Shown piece after piece: positions 23,031-35,362 of a stretch of 64,000 nucleotides of DNA. The notes beneath the pieces are model-generated. The model made no database searches, was not told where the DNA came from, and saw nothing but the letters and a program-made list of their open reading frames with translations. Numbering within the stretch: the stretch's first letter is position 1; each line of letters starts with the position of its first letter. A program made the translations under genes and the position numbers. The DNA is from Medicago truncatula (lineage: Eukaryota; Streptophyta; Magnoliopsida; Fabales; Fabaceae), in contig NC_053042.1 in NCBI RefSeq assembly GCF_003473485.1, positions 29,871,262 through 29,935,261 on the forward strand, in the 5' to 3' direction.

Positions 23031-24956
23031 GTAATCCGCGGGTCTGGTCTTGGGGGAGTGCAAGTTGCTCAACCAGGCCGGGCCTCAAACAAAAATTTAA
23101 GTTTAATACCCACCCTCCACTTAAATAAAAAAAAAATGTGTGATATCCTTTTCTTTTTTCGGTACACGTTTGAGTTTTTTGTCTAGACTCTAGTTCTCAT
23201 TTTTGTACATAAATCTGATCCTATCAAACTACCCCTAATTTGTATAATCACTTAATCAGTCAACTTGAAAAGCTATTTCATTGAAAGGATCACAACAATC
23301 ATTTTTTCTTTGGATAAACCATTTGTTTTACCCTTTTCCACAACAGATGAGTGACAAATCCAAACGACACCGTTAGATAAATTTCATCTCTTTCACTTAA
23401 TTTTTTTTAATTCTTTTCATATTTAGAAGCTCTTCTGATTCTGATTTTTTTTAATGAAGTTTAGCTACACAAAAAAATTACGTTTTTATTTTATTAGGGG
23501 CCTATTTTCAAAAGAGAGTCGAGCTTCCTATTTTACAGGGACGACCCTGGTAATCCGACAGTATTAATAACTAATAATATATGAATGATAATGGTGTCTT
23601 CTTGAACATAACTTAATGGATAGAGACAATAAATGTAATATACAATGGTCAGGGGGGTTCGAACTCCATATTTCTTATTTATTCATCTTATGAAGTGAAT
23701 TTCTAATCATCAGTCTAATTGACAAAAAAATATGCATGATAACACAAATACACCATAAACCCTAAAATATTAATTGCATTTTTTTTTGTCTCAGATGAAG
23801 TGGTAATCTATTGAAATTAAACTCACACACAATTGTGAAGTTCCACCCGGGTCACGACGTCTAGCCTTGCAATTTCGGCATTTGTCAGTTGAGTTAGGAT
23901 TTCTAGACCATTTTTTCTTAAATACTTCCAATTATATAAGAATACAACAATGTTAAATGTTAACTAGATTTTTGACCCGTACTCCGCTTAGGTTTATTGT
24001 AAAGTGATTGACATACGAATAATAAAATGCAATATATAATTGGTAACGGTGAAAAAAATAAGTTGTAAGGTCACATCTTTCCATTTGCAAAGCTCTAAAT
24101 ATCAAAATATATGATTTTTTGTGTTGTGTGTGAAATTTTTACACGGTTTAGGTTTTTTTTTTTTTAGAGAAACATGTTTAGGGCTTAGTATATATAACCA
24201 AGTTTACATGGAAATTACGGTAGCCAAGTTTGCATGAAAATTAGAAAATTAGGGTATTCTGTTTGTAAACGTATTAAATAAGTGTAGAAAATAAAAAAAA
24301 GGCAATAGGATAGAAATGAAATAAAGACATGAAATTGGTTAAAAAAAAAAGTGTACAAAATATTGTAAAAAAAAAGGATGAAATTAGTGCGATAAATTTT
24401 TCTAGTATTGTGTACAAAAAATTATAAAAATAAAAAATAAAAAATAGAAGGCATCAAACGTGATAATTGATATGCTCATAATTTTTAGAACAAACATGCA
24501 ACATCAAATAAGTGTAGAAAATATTTCCTTTAAAAAATTTAAAAAATAAAGGCAAAAGTATAGATTTGAAATTGGTGCGATACATTTTTTTTAGATGAAT
24601 TTTTTTTTTTAAATAATTGCAAAACTAAATCAGCTAAAAAAATAAGATCATGTCCGAAACAAGCAAGTATCAACTGACCCCGGAACCACCCGACCCGTTG
24701 ACATACATCCGGGTTAAAACGCATTGAATAACCCACCTGCAAAATTTCCTAAGTGGAAACAAAATTTCACCGCCACATCAAACACAACCACCCGTCACTG
24801 ATTCTCCGATACAACTCACACATCCGCCCTCTTCCATTCCCAAAATCTCCCATGAATTCATCAGTAATTACGAATCTGCCACCGCTCCGATTCACAAAAT
24901 AAGCAACCACAAAAGCACGATCTTATATACTATTTTCTTCTTAGTTTGAAAATTTG
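23031..24956. other. Intergenic region and SNX1 upstream sequence
   Basis: AT-rich. No coding sequence is recognised apart from repeat-like patches, for example a GGTTCGAACTCC-bearing repeat near 23650. Positions 24740-24956 are richer in C and A and probably hold the SNX1 promoter and leader; a TATATACTAT motif lies at about 24924. Confidence 0.45.
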
Positions 24957-27500
24957 ATGGTAAATTTTGAAGGAATGGAACAGCAGAGAAGTTCATCGTC
25001 GTTGAGCCCTAGATCTCAATCTTCTTCGCAACCGTTTCTCTCAGTTTCTGTTACCGATCCCGTTAAACTCGGCAATGGCGTTCAAGCTTATATCTCTTAC
25101 CGCGTCATTACCAAAGTATATTTCTTCTATTCCTCTTTCACTTCACGCTCTTCATTTGTTTCAAATTTCTATTTGAATCCAAGTTCAACTTCGATTTTCG
25201 TTGTTGAACTTAATTAGAAGCGTGTTATTAATTTTGAGAATAATGCGTGAACAATGAAATTTGTTAGATCGTAAAATCTTAGTATTTTTTGTGATTAATT
25301 TTGCTGAGAAATTACAAGTTTAGATTGGGGTTTTTGTTGTTGATCGAGGTGTTGATAATAGTTAAGTGAATAAATTACTAGAAATAATCAACTATTTTTT
25401 CAATTAATGAATGCAGTGATTGAAATTGAAGCTTAAGTGACTGGATAGGCAGAGAGAAATTACAGAGCTGAACTAATATGGAACGTGCATTTATATAATT
25501 ATTGTTGTGATTAAGAATTAAAATGAAACATACATGCTTGTTAATGATGTCTGTTAGAGCATTGCTACTGATTGCCGTATGAGTTATGGCCTTGCATCGC
25601 CCTCTTGCCTTTTTGGCTCGGTGATCGGGAGAAGGTTTGCCGTCTCGGTTTAGTGATTTTGGGATTTGCAATTACTCAACCTGGGTGATCTATCCATGAC
25701 CAGGAGGATTTAGCTTAGGTGAAACTAAGTGGAGGTTCGAACAAACCGATAGGAAAAAATTTATTAAAGTTTTCCAGTAGCTGAAAGTTTAAGGATAACT
25801 GATAAATTGAGCTAGCCAAAATACTATCTGAAAAACTTAATCTCTGATTTTGCACACCTGGAGTTTATTATATATTAAATTTATTTGTTCTAGATGAAAT
25901 TTATTAGGTATGTATCTAATATCTATTAAATTTCTATGAGAGAATAAATAATTATTTCCTCCCTTATATTCATCGCGAAGATATTATTTCTCGTCATTTC
26001 TGTTCCACTTAACGCATCTAGTAAACTTGTAACTGCAAATATGTGACACGTCATCATCTGACTATTTGAAACATTGTGGCAGACAAATTTTACTGAATAC
26101 CAGGGACCTGAGAAGATTGTCATCCGACGTTACAGTGACTTCGTTTGGTTACGTGATCGCCTTTTCGAGAAGTTCAAAGGCATTTTCATTCCTCCTCTTC
26201 CAGAGAAAAGTGCTGTAGGTAACATCTAAATAGGACTCCTTGCAAGTTTAATAATACTTTGAATGTGTCTACTCCCACTGAAATTTAATTTCAATGCTAC
26301 CTTGACACTCGTTCTGTGCTTTATCTTCCCTTTTGTTAAGAAGTTATGTTGCTTTTCCTTTCATTGCAGTATAAACATTTTGTTTGATGGTAATTTTTTT
26401 TTTTTTCAACTTGATTTTTTACATGATCAAACAAGAGGAGTTTTTATTATGAGAGATGAGAGCATTAATTATTGACCATTAGATTTTAAGTAACGCTTAG
26501 GATTAAAATTCTATCTGTTAGGATGCACGTGCTCTCTCCTTTTCGGTGTTCTCCCCCTTTTCACTTAGTATTATCCTTTGTTTTCCCCTTTTCAATTGGA
26601 TATCGATGTTTCTCCATCGCAAATCATGAAGATAATGAAGAGCACCGACAACATATTTTTTCACGGCACGAGAAGCGGTTCAAATCTTCAAAAGAGAAAA
26701 ACCAAGAGGAGCAATTGTGCGGCTTAATAATTCCACTATTCTTTTACCCGCAATTACAAAATCTCAATTTCAACTGTATATGGTTTAATAAAATAATAAC
26801 TCTACTTTTAAACGTTCAATAAGGGTCACAACGCTTTGTATAGGAATATGTTTGCCAGCAAAATAGTTTATTTGCTCTGAGAGATTTGGGTTAAAGCTTT
26901 GATTCCCCCAAACCATAAGAGGGGCGAGATTTGAGAAAGAAAACGGTTGGCAAGCAGAAAAAGGGAAGAACATGAGGTGGACAGGGGAAGGGACGATGAG
27001 CAGCGTTGTTCACAATTCTTCTGAAAGGATGGGGATATGGATAGGAATTAGATTTCAACAAACAATGGGGGTGTTCAGAAATTGGTCAGGATCGAATGGT
27101 TCAAAATTAACCTAACAAAATTTCTAGGAATAATCAAGTAGCACTGTAGCAGTGTATTAGGGGTTTACGATCGAGAACGAGGAAGGAGAAGAGCGTGACA
27201 GGCTATGAAGCACGGATACGGACACGGACACCGGACATGACACGCCGACACAGCTAAATTTTCTAGAAAATCACAAAATACAGTGTAATTATATGTGTCG
27301 GTATCGTGTCGGTGTCGGACACGACACGTGTCTGACACGGGGATACGCCTTATCCAAGGAGTGTCCGTGCTTCATAGGTGACAGGTGAGAGGAAGGAGAC
27401 ACATAGGGAACGAATCCTGTGCAATTAATTTTATGTTGAACTTTTAATCTGCGCTGTACAATTTGATCAAATGGTCATTATTTATTCCTCTCATCTCTTA

Positions 27501-27545
<45 letters not shown>

Positions 27546-30500
27546 TGGAACAACTTTGGCGAGAACACTTTCTCATTGTGAGAAATGAGAACAATGAATC
27601 ATCACTGTCCAATAAATATTTGCGGCTCAGATTATTTGTTTCATTAAAAGGTCAAGTGACCATACACTAATTGCAGAATCATGAACCTGTAGTTATGTCT
27701 CTTATCTGTTTCTTTCAAAAGTGATTATCAATAGCAGCCACAGTTCTTCTCTGACCAGCACCTAACCCACCATGCGGGTCACCAAAGCCTTCCCGCTACG
27801 AACACACCTGAGATTGGGTTGCGCCACCCTTCTCCTAAATTTTGTTTCAGTAAAGTCACAGTGATCAGGGATAATAACAACGTGCCGTAGTGAATTGTGA
27901 TAATATTATCAAATCTTATCTAAACTTATTTTATTCCCATAAGTTCAATCTCCTGTCTCTCTCTCGTCTATGAAATCATGAGTGTTTTTAATTTGAAATT
28001 CATTAATCAGGAACATCAAATATTATATTTCAAGCAAGTTTTCAAAGTTCTTGTTAGTATTTTTATGTTTTAATAGGAGAAAGGAAAAGAATCGATGAGA
28101 TTTATAACCATGAACATAATAAGATCAATTAAGAACTAAGGGGCTCTTGTTCCGTAGGGACCGGACAGTGGTGGAAGAAATAAAGAGTTGTTATCTGACA
28201 AAAATGATTGAAGGGCAGTTAGACGTAGAAGAGATAGTAACAACTCACGTGACCCTTAATTGATTTTTTTAATCTCGACCAATGATTTGTATTTTTTGTT
28301 TTCTCACAATAACTAAGTGTTGTCACCCGAGTTGTTCCATATAAATATTGCCTGGTTTATTTTCCTCTGCCTTTCAGATTTGTGATAATGATTTACAATT
28401 TGAATACAAATATATAAAGCTTGTCTGATCTATATTATAAAAGTCTTTAATTTCAGAGTTTAACAGGCTATTTATTATATATAGGGTGACCTGGAGTGTC
28501 TCTAGTATGGTCTATAGTGCATTTAGTTTGTGGTTGACTTGAATTACCAATAGGGTCATCATTGCTGATAACGTCTAAGCTGATGAAGGTCCTAAAGAAG
28601 CCTTGTGTTATGCTTATAAAATATTCCTTGTAGACTTGATACACTGCTGTTGAACTTTGTTTATTTATGTAATGATATCCAAGATTCCCGTCATCCAATA
28701 GGGTCATCATTGCTGATAACGTCTAAGCTGATGAAGGTCCTAAAGAAGCCTTGTGTTAGCTTATAAAATATTCCTTGTAGACTTGATACACTGCTGTTGA
28801 ACTTTGTTTATTTATGTAATGATATCCAAGATTCCCGTCATAGAAAAATGTTGATTTCTAATTGTAGTTTATTTGAAACTTCAAATATCATGTCATCCAA
28901 CACTCTATTTATTTTGGTTTGTATTGCAGAGAAATTCCGTTTCAGTGCTGAGTTTATTGAGATGAGGCGACAGGCATTGGATGTATTTGTAAATAGAATA
29001 GCATCACATCATGAACTTCGACAAAGTGAGGATCTGAGGACATTTTTGCAGGCAGAAGAAGAGGTGATACTCTAGTGAACTATTTTGTTCTCTGTGCATC
29101 TTTATCTATTTTATATATGATTTGTTGGCTATTCTGCTCTTTCTTTTTGTTTTTCAACTTTTATCATGTTGCCGTATCACTGCACTGTTTTTGAGTCTAA
29201 ATCTTTGATTCAATCTAACCATTGCGACTAAATTGATTGCTTAGTTCGATGTGGAGTCTCCTAAATTGACCACGAACTACTTGATTTCATATACTGTAGC
29301 TCATATTATATTAGTGGTTGTTATATTTATATGGAAAAACCCTTTAAAAAAATGTTTATATGGAAAAATGAATTATGCAATATGGTCGCTGATTCCATAA
29401 CTCCATAACTACCTCCCATCACTGTACATGTTGGCGAGTGTAGGATGTTGAACGTGCCAATACATACTGTTTTCCCCCATCCTCTCCTACATGTGATTTA
29501 GTTATATCTATTGTCTCTGCAACTGATCTAGCTCTGCTGTTTGTCACAATGATATTTAAGAGGGAAAAGAAACCTTATTTAAGCTTGATTTCATTAAATA
29601 TACTTTGCAGACAATGGAGAGGTTAAGGTCCCACGAGACTGGTATCTTCAAGAAGCCATCTGATTTGATGCAGATTTTTAAGGTAAGACGTGTTCTACTG
29701 GTATTTTCAAATACAAATAGTTTCCTTTTACTAGATTTGCTTTAGTTTTTGCAAATAAACATCTCATAGATGACACAGACCCATACAGTAGAGTGTGATC
29801 AAGGAGTTTAACAGGTTTTATCTTTATCCTCGGTAGACCAATGAAATGTATTCTCTGCACTTGATATTTGCATTTTGCTGCATTCTTATGCAATTTTACT
29901 ACTTCCGCGAATATCTAATGTAATGGTCTCCTGGATTCAAAAATTTCTTTACTTAGACACTTGCTTTTGCTAGTCTACTTGGTTAAGTGCTTTTTGTTCA
30001 GGTATCTAGTAAGATTCAAAGTTGATTGAGTGAACTTTTGCAGGATGTGCAATCAAGAGTCAGCGATGTTGTCCTTGGGAAGGAGAAGCCAGTGGAAGAA
30101 TCAGATGCTGAATATGAGAAGCTAAAACATTACATTTTTGAATTGGAAAACCACTTGGCTGAAGCTCAAAAGCATGCATATCGTCTTGTGAAGAGGCACA
30201 GAGGTAACGGTTTCATTTAAGATTTCAGTTTGGTACTAATTTTTGTCTTCTATATCTATTGTCCTTTTCTGTTATACTCTTGTGTGCTTCCTTGGTATAT
30301 TTTATCCATTATTCTGCCAAAGATTAATTTCTATGATAAAATGTACTTTATAATGCTCTTGCAGAGTTGGGACAATCACTGTCAGATTTTGGAAAAGCCG
30401 TGAAACTTCTAGGAGCTTCTGAAGGAAATGCACTTGGGAAAGCATTCTCTGAACTTGGGATGAAGTCAGAGATTTTATCTGTCAAGCTGCAAAATGAGGT

Positions 30501-31635
30501 CAGCTTTAAGTGTTGATGCCATACATTAATCTACTGACTTCTCATATATTTGTTTGCATAATTTTGCATGCTTTTGATGGGTGAAAAGAATGATCCTAAT
30601 TTGAATCTTTCAAACAGGCACATCAGCTTTTGTTGAATTTTGAAGAACCTTTGAAAGACTATGTCCGTGCTGTACAATCTATTAAGGTAGATCTGGAGTT
30701 CATTATGTAATAACAAAATTGTTTAATCTGATTAAGATTTTGTTCATGCATTTTCCTTTGAAATATATTTCCCAATTGGCAGAGTAAAACAATAATTCAG
30801 ATATTAGATCCCTCACATGCGTGCTCCTCCAGCCCTCCTCCAAGAATGAGTTAAAATGGATTGTTATGCCTTATTTTAAATCAAATGCTAAATTTTTATT
30901 TCTGAAACAGGCAACAATAGCAGAGAGGGCCAATGCCTTCAGGCGGCAATGTGAACTGGCTGAAACAATGAAGCTGAAGGAGATTAATCTGTATGCTCCT
31001 CCTGTTTCTCATTTTTACCATTTGATTAATTTGTTTGCATGCCATGACACTATCACCTTTTGACCTAACATTCAATGGCTGAATTAAGTTCAGGATCTGT
31101 TCCTTTTGAGTAAGGGCCTTTTCCCCCAACCAAAACTTGTGTATATAAATGCAAATAAGCCTTGTTTGTGTCTTGTATTGTAGAACGTGTATAAATTTTT
31201 TAATCTAGCTGATGGACTAAAAAACTGCTTGATGACTTGTATCCTGATATATGTTCCTTATTGTTTTTTGGAATGCAGTGACAAACTCATGTTGATCCGC
31301 TCTGAAAAAGTGGCAGAAGCTGAGCGTGAATATCACGAGGCAAGTTTGTTTTTCATCTGCATCCGGTTATATTAGAATTATACATCTAGTGTGTTTGACT
31401 GGACTGACATGATTTTACCATGCAGTTGAAGGCAGAGAGTGAACAAGCAACAAAGACATTTGAGACAATTGTGAAATTAATGAGTGAAGAAATAGGGCGT
31501 TTTCAGGAACAGAAAACATTAGATATGGGGATAGCTTTCCATGAATTTGCCAAAGGTCAGGCACGCCTAGCAAATGGTATTGCAGATGCATGGCGAAGTT
31601 TGCTTCCTAAACTAGAAGCATGTTCCTCTTCGTAG
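24957..31635 (+). CDS. SNX1: Sorting nexin 1 (PX-BAR retromer-associated protein)
   Basis: SNX1 is an endosomal membrane protein that works with SNX2 and the retromer to recycle vacuolar sorting receptors and auxin carriers. Ten exons: 24957-25115, 26083-26218, 28930-29063, 29611-29682, 30044-30203, 30365-30498, 30618-30686, 30911-30990, 31279-31339 and 31426-31635. They encode 404 residues, the expected family size. Residues 27-140 form the PX domain with the phosphoinositide-binding RRYSDF motif (68-73) and the PPLPEKS loop. Residues 180-400 form the helical BAR/Vps5 region (LENHLAEAQKHAYRLVKRHR, then KGQARLANGIADAWRSLLPK at the end). The ATG at 24957 gives an S-rich lead before LSVSVTDPVKLGNG; a Met at codon 7 is an alternative. 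Intron 9 (31340-31425) begins with GC, not GT. Intron 2 is 2.7 kb and repeat-laden. It matches Arabidopsis SNX1 closely from memory. Confidence 0.96.
26441..27502. mobile_element. Possible non-autonomous DNA element bounded by 45-nt inverted repeats (SNX1 intron 2)
   Basis: GAGAGATGAGAGCATTAATT at about 26451, continuing with ATTGACCAT, is mirrored by the reverse complement of about 27461-27497, which reads GAGATGAGAGGAATAAATAA then TGACCAT. The arms match at roughly three quarters of positions over about 45 nt. The interior has no clear gene and carries a nested MITE at 27203-27377. The target duplication was not resolved because a CA microsatellite abuts the right arm. Confidence 0.45.
27203..27377. 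mobile_element. 175-bp MITE with an 8-bp target duplication (hAT-like)
   Basis: It begins CTATGAAGCACGGATACGGA and ends TGTCCGTGCTTCATAG, giving terminal inverted repeats of at least 14 bp. It is flanked on both sides by GTGACAGG (27195-27202 and 27378-27385). The interior is a near-palindrome built of GTGTCGG/CCGACAC motifs. The 8-bp duplication fits the hAT superfamily; the superfamily call is inference. Confidence 0.85.
27503..27540. repeat. (AC)19 microsatellite
   Basis: Uninterrupted AC dinucleotides in SNX1 intron 2, between two inverted-repeat elements. Confidence 0.97.
27545..28346. mobile_element. Inverted-repeat element in SNX1 intron 2
   Basis: The left end ATGGAACAACTTTGGCGAGA, followed by ACACTTTCTCATTGTGAGAA, matches the reverse complement of 28300-28346 (ATGGAACAACTCGGGTGACA, then ACACTTAGTTATTGTGAGAA). 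The arms extend about 45 nt with good identity. The 700-nt interior shows no coding family. Probably a non-autonomous DNA transposon. Confidence 0.65.
28547..28841. repeat. Near-perfect 148-bp tandem duplication in SNX1 intron 2
   Basis: Unit 1 (28547-28694) and unit 2 (28695-28841) both start CCAATAGGGTCATCATTGCT and are identical except for a small difference near TTGTGTTATGCTT/TTGTGTTAGCTT. Unit 2 ends about 90 bp before exon 3. Such similarity implies a recent duplication. Confidence 0.95.
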
Positions 31636-32507
31636 TGATTTTATCAGCAGAGTACTACAGAGCTCCTACAGGGCTCTTGTTCTGTTAAAGGGCCTGCAGG
31701 AGTTCTCTGCTGTTTCGAATTATGTTGTAATAGATGTGTTTTTCTTGCTACTTTGATTTTGTATAAAGTCTTTAAAAAATTGAAATGTCATATTTAAAAT
31801 ATCAGGACACCTTTGACACCTACCTGACCTACTCTTTTAATTTTCATTCTTCTTCTTCTTCTCCTTCTCCCTTGTTTCATTTCGTTATATCGGATGTTTG
31901 TTTCTTACAGTGGTCTGATGTGTGGCCAATTGAAGTATGCAATTATAGCTGAGTTAAACAGCTTTGAGAGCTAAACTCACCAACTCACGGTGGTAATGTT
32001 GAAATATTAGTTTACAAACACTTAATAGACACATTGAGGTGTTTCTGGTCACTGTCAATTAGAATTTGATTAAAGCTTTCATATTAGTTGCCATAGCGGC
32101 TGTACTTTCTTTACAAATGATTGAATGGTAGTCACTTTGCAATTTTGGTAAAATTAATTAATAAACGGAGATTTCACATGTGTAGAACAGTAATTCTCTA
32201 CGCTTTTAAAAAATTATACACGCTTGGACGAAAAAAATTGTAATTTTGATCGGATATATACTTCATGACTACACAAAAGTGTGTTTTCTTTTACTTCCAA
32301 AGTGACTTTACAAGTGGGAATACATAAGAATTGAATTTTGCTACGGGTGACAATATTGGCAACGTGGGGCTCTTGAGAGCCATTTGTTCCACATAAACCT
32401 GAACAGATGAAGCATTATCTTCTCCCTTTATTCGAAAAATAAATAAATAACATCCTCAATAATAGTTAATTACAAACTATACTTGTGTGGGAGAAGAAGG
32501 GAAAGAC
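31636..32507. other. SNX1 3' region and upstream region of the next gene
   Basis: Holds the SNX1 3' untranslated region, with T-rich sequence and a TTCTTCTTCTTCTCC run at about 31848, and then the promoter and leader of the gene starting at 32508. I see no other gene. Confidence 0.5.
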
Positions 32508-33876
32508 ATGGCAATGGTAAGTGGTAGTATAAGGCAGCAGAGTGTGTGTATGAGTGTGCAGCTGAGAGGAACAGGATTGAATTCCCATGTTCCTCTACCT
32601 TCTCAGCACTCCCTCATTCCTAGTTACCACAACAACACCCACCATTCTCTCGTGCTTCACAGCCGCTTCCATCTCACGGTGGCGGCACCCAAAGCTTCCG
32701 CGGGAAGCTACAGCCCCACCGACGACGATGGAGTCTCTCTGGGCACCATGAAGCTACCTGTCAACATAGACCTTCAGAGATTCGATTCCCTGCTCTTTCA
32801 GGTATATTATACTAGTATGTTTAGGATTACTATCAACTATCCTAAATTGCGTTTCTTCAACATAAGTATGAATGAATGTGGTAAGAAGTGTGTTAAAATT
32901 TGAAAGACTTTCTTACCAACATTATTCTTATATTTAATAGAAATGTTATTTAAATTAATTCGAGTTTTAAACCATTGACGAACAAATTTATAATTTGTGT
33001 TGTGGCAGTGGGCAAACAGCCTTTGCCAGGGAGCCAGTCTACCACTTTCCACGCCTCTCAAGGTACACATATATAATATATGTTCCCGTTCCTTGTTATT
33101 GCATTTCATTTTTATGTTCCTATTGGTTTAACTAAATTTTGACATTTTCATCACAATTACTTCTAGCTTTATTTAAGGTGTTGATACTCTTAGCTTCCTA
33201 TGGCAGCCATTTGATTTGTTTTAAGTTCCTTAAGTTCATGCTAGATAGCTTAATTTGCCACTCTTTGAACAACATAGAACTACAGAAGTTATTAAATCAT
33301 TGCCAGTTAGAGAATTCAAATTATAGCTGTAACACTGTTTTAAATAACGGTCATGGTAATTGTTGTAATCAAGTCGTGGTGATCCTTGCTATTATGGAGA
33401 ATCAAGGTTTAATTTCGGCAACTTGAAAATTATCATGTAATAATCTAATTCGCAAATCTTTATTCAACTCCCTACACTACGCTACAATAAGATGGTGTGA
33501 ATTCATAGCTACTAGCCTACAGCTAAGTAGTATGTACCAATAACGATGTCACAAAAACTCTTTTCAACACTTATCTGTGAAGTTCAATTAATTTCAACAA
33601 TTTTGGAGTGTCAGCAACAATCTAACTCATTTCAATTGAATAAAACAGGTTGACAAAATACCCGGTGGAGCAAGATTGGGGTTTATAGACATTGGGGAAA
33701 CAGAAGTTCTTGTGTATATTGACTGTTTGGTTTTTAAACCAAATGAAAGTTCTCCTCCAGTTTTCCAAGCGACCAGACATGGGCGCATGAAAGATAAGGT
33801 GCCACAGGGTGAGCCCAGAATCATGAGGAGCCTTATGGAAGCTCTTCAGAAGTCAGTTCAGATTGCCTCATTGTGA
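32508..33876 (+). CDS. Plastid-type protein of unknown function (DUF7148-like)
   Basis: Three exons (32508-32801, 33009-33062, 33649-33876) encode 191 residues. Residues 1-60 are rich in S, H, Q and R and poor in acids, as in a chloroplast transit peptide. The conserved core starts at MKLPVNIDLQRFDSLLFQWA (81-100) and continues with KVDKIPGGARLGFIDIGE, then VLVYIDCLVF; it ends with GEPRIMRSLMEALQKSVQIA. I recognise this as a small family conserved in land plants, which I believe is catalogued as DUF7148, but the name is from memory and no biochemical role is known to me. The ATG at 32508 is the first in frame; a second Met is two codons later. No defect is seen. Confidence 0.85.
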
Positions 33877-35244
33877 GGGTTTTTAATTTTCCTTCTCCCT
33901 GATGATGTACTTGTAGGGTGTTTTTGAGCTGTAAAGTGAACACTATCCTAAATGAAGTCTAAATTTGATGTAGATATACTTGCTACAATAGAAACTCCCA
34001 AAACAGTCTTTTGTATAAAAATTATATTACTCGATTCTCTCACAAAATAGTCACAACACTACGATGGTCTTGGATAAACAACTTAACAGAGAAGTAAATA
34101 ACTCATGTTATCATTTTTCTGCACCTTTTTAAAATTTCTGCAATACTACTTCACTCTATGTCATAACACTATATTATAGTTTTAGCCTCAGTTAAATCCA
34201 TTGATGTCATTTGAATGAAGCTTCACCAAGTAGGTTCTCCCTGAAAACAGGGGCTTGGCTCCACAACACCTCAAACAAGTTGGATTATTTCATCATAGGT
34301 AATTAATATGTTATTGAACGATGTAGCCATTACTTTGACACAGATGAATCATGGAATTATCGAGATGAACTGCAACACGAATGGCATCGATTTTGCACGT
34401 AAATTGAGAAAGAAAAATTGAAATATCCTATGCTAATTAGGGTACATGAAATGGTTTGAGAGCAATGTTTGAGTGACTTCATCTACCGGAACAAATTATT
34501 TACACATAAATCGGTCGGTGCTAAACAACTTGTTCTGGAAGCTGAAGACAACACAAAAATCATCTCAGTTTGAAATTGAATCACTGCGGCAAAGCCCTAA
34601 ACCTTACAATGTTGAAAAGAGAAAGAACGCATGATATTATATAGGCGCAGCGACAGCGAGTAAAACCCTAAAACATTTCATTTGCGGACTTGTGTTGTGT
34701 TCAGACTATTCATGGGTGCGTTACCCGGCCCAACTCGATTACTGTATGGTTAAACCCTCGTAAAAATTGTGAAGAATTAAACACACACTGATAACTTGTG
34801 CCGTTAAAGGCATAAGTTTCAGAAATAATTTTTTCTTTTCCTTCTAATTAATGCATTTAAATATTTTTGTTGTTTTGAATTATTTTAATTGTCCATCATG
34901 CATTTGAATTTGTTTTGAACACAATGGTATCTTGAAATATGGTTTTATATGTACATATTATCCAATTATTCAATATCATATTATATTTTTGTATTTATTT
35001 ATATAAAAATAAAAAAATCAAATGATTTTTTCCCACGAAATACTGATACTCAACCAAACTTTAGGATATATAAGAATTTACCAAAAATTTATTTGTTTTC
35101 TATTTTATAAACATATTTTTATTTTTTATTAAAATAATAAAAGTCATGGAGTATCCTTTAAAAAAAGGCCATGGAGTAATTAACTACTTGACAATTTTTC
35201 ATTTAAAAAGAATTGAAAAAAAATCTAACACCGCTTAAGATGAC
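33877..35244. other. Intergenic, no gene seen
   Basis: 3' flank of the DUF7148-like gene followed by AT-rich DNA. Positions 34350-34720 are less AT-rich (CGGTCGGTGC, GGCGCAGCGACAGCG) and may be an old repeat, but I could not assign it. Confidence 0.4.
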
Positions 35245-35362
35245 AGACAACTAAGTGGTATTTTTTTTTTTAGTGGTGGCCAAAGTTCGAACCCCGAACC
35301 TTATATATTTTATGCATTGTTCATACCAACTGTGCCAAACTCATGAAGACAACTAAGTGGTA
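35245..35362 (-). mobile_element. Short tRNA-derived SINE with a perfect 16-bp target duplication
   Basis: The element body is 35261-35346. It is flanked by AGACAACTAAGTGGTA at 35245-35260 and again at 35347-35362. On the minus strand it has a pol III A-box-like TGGCACAGTTGG, then a B-box-like GGTTCGAAC, then an A-run of about 12 at its 3' end. The body is only 86 bp, shorter than typical plant SINEs. The long perfect duplication implies a recent insertion by LINE machinery. Confidence 0.9.
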
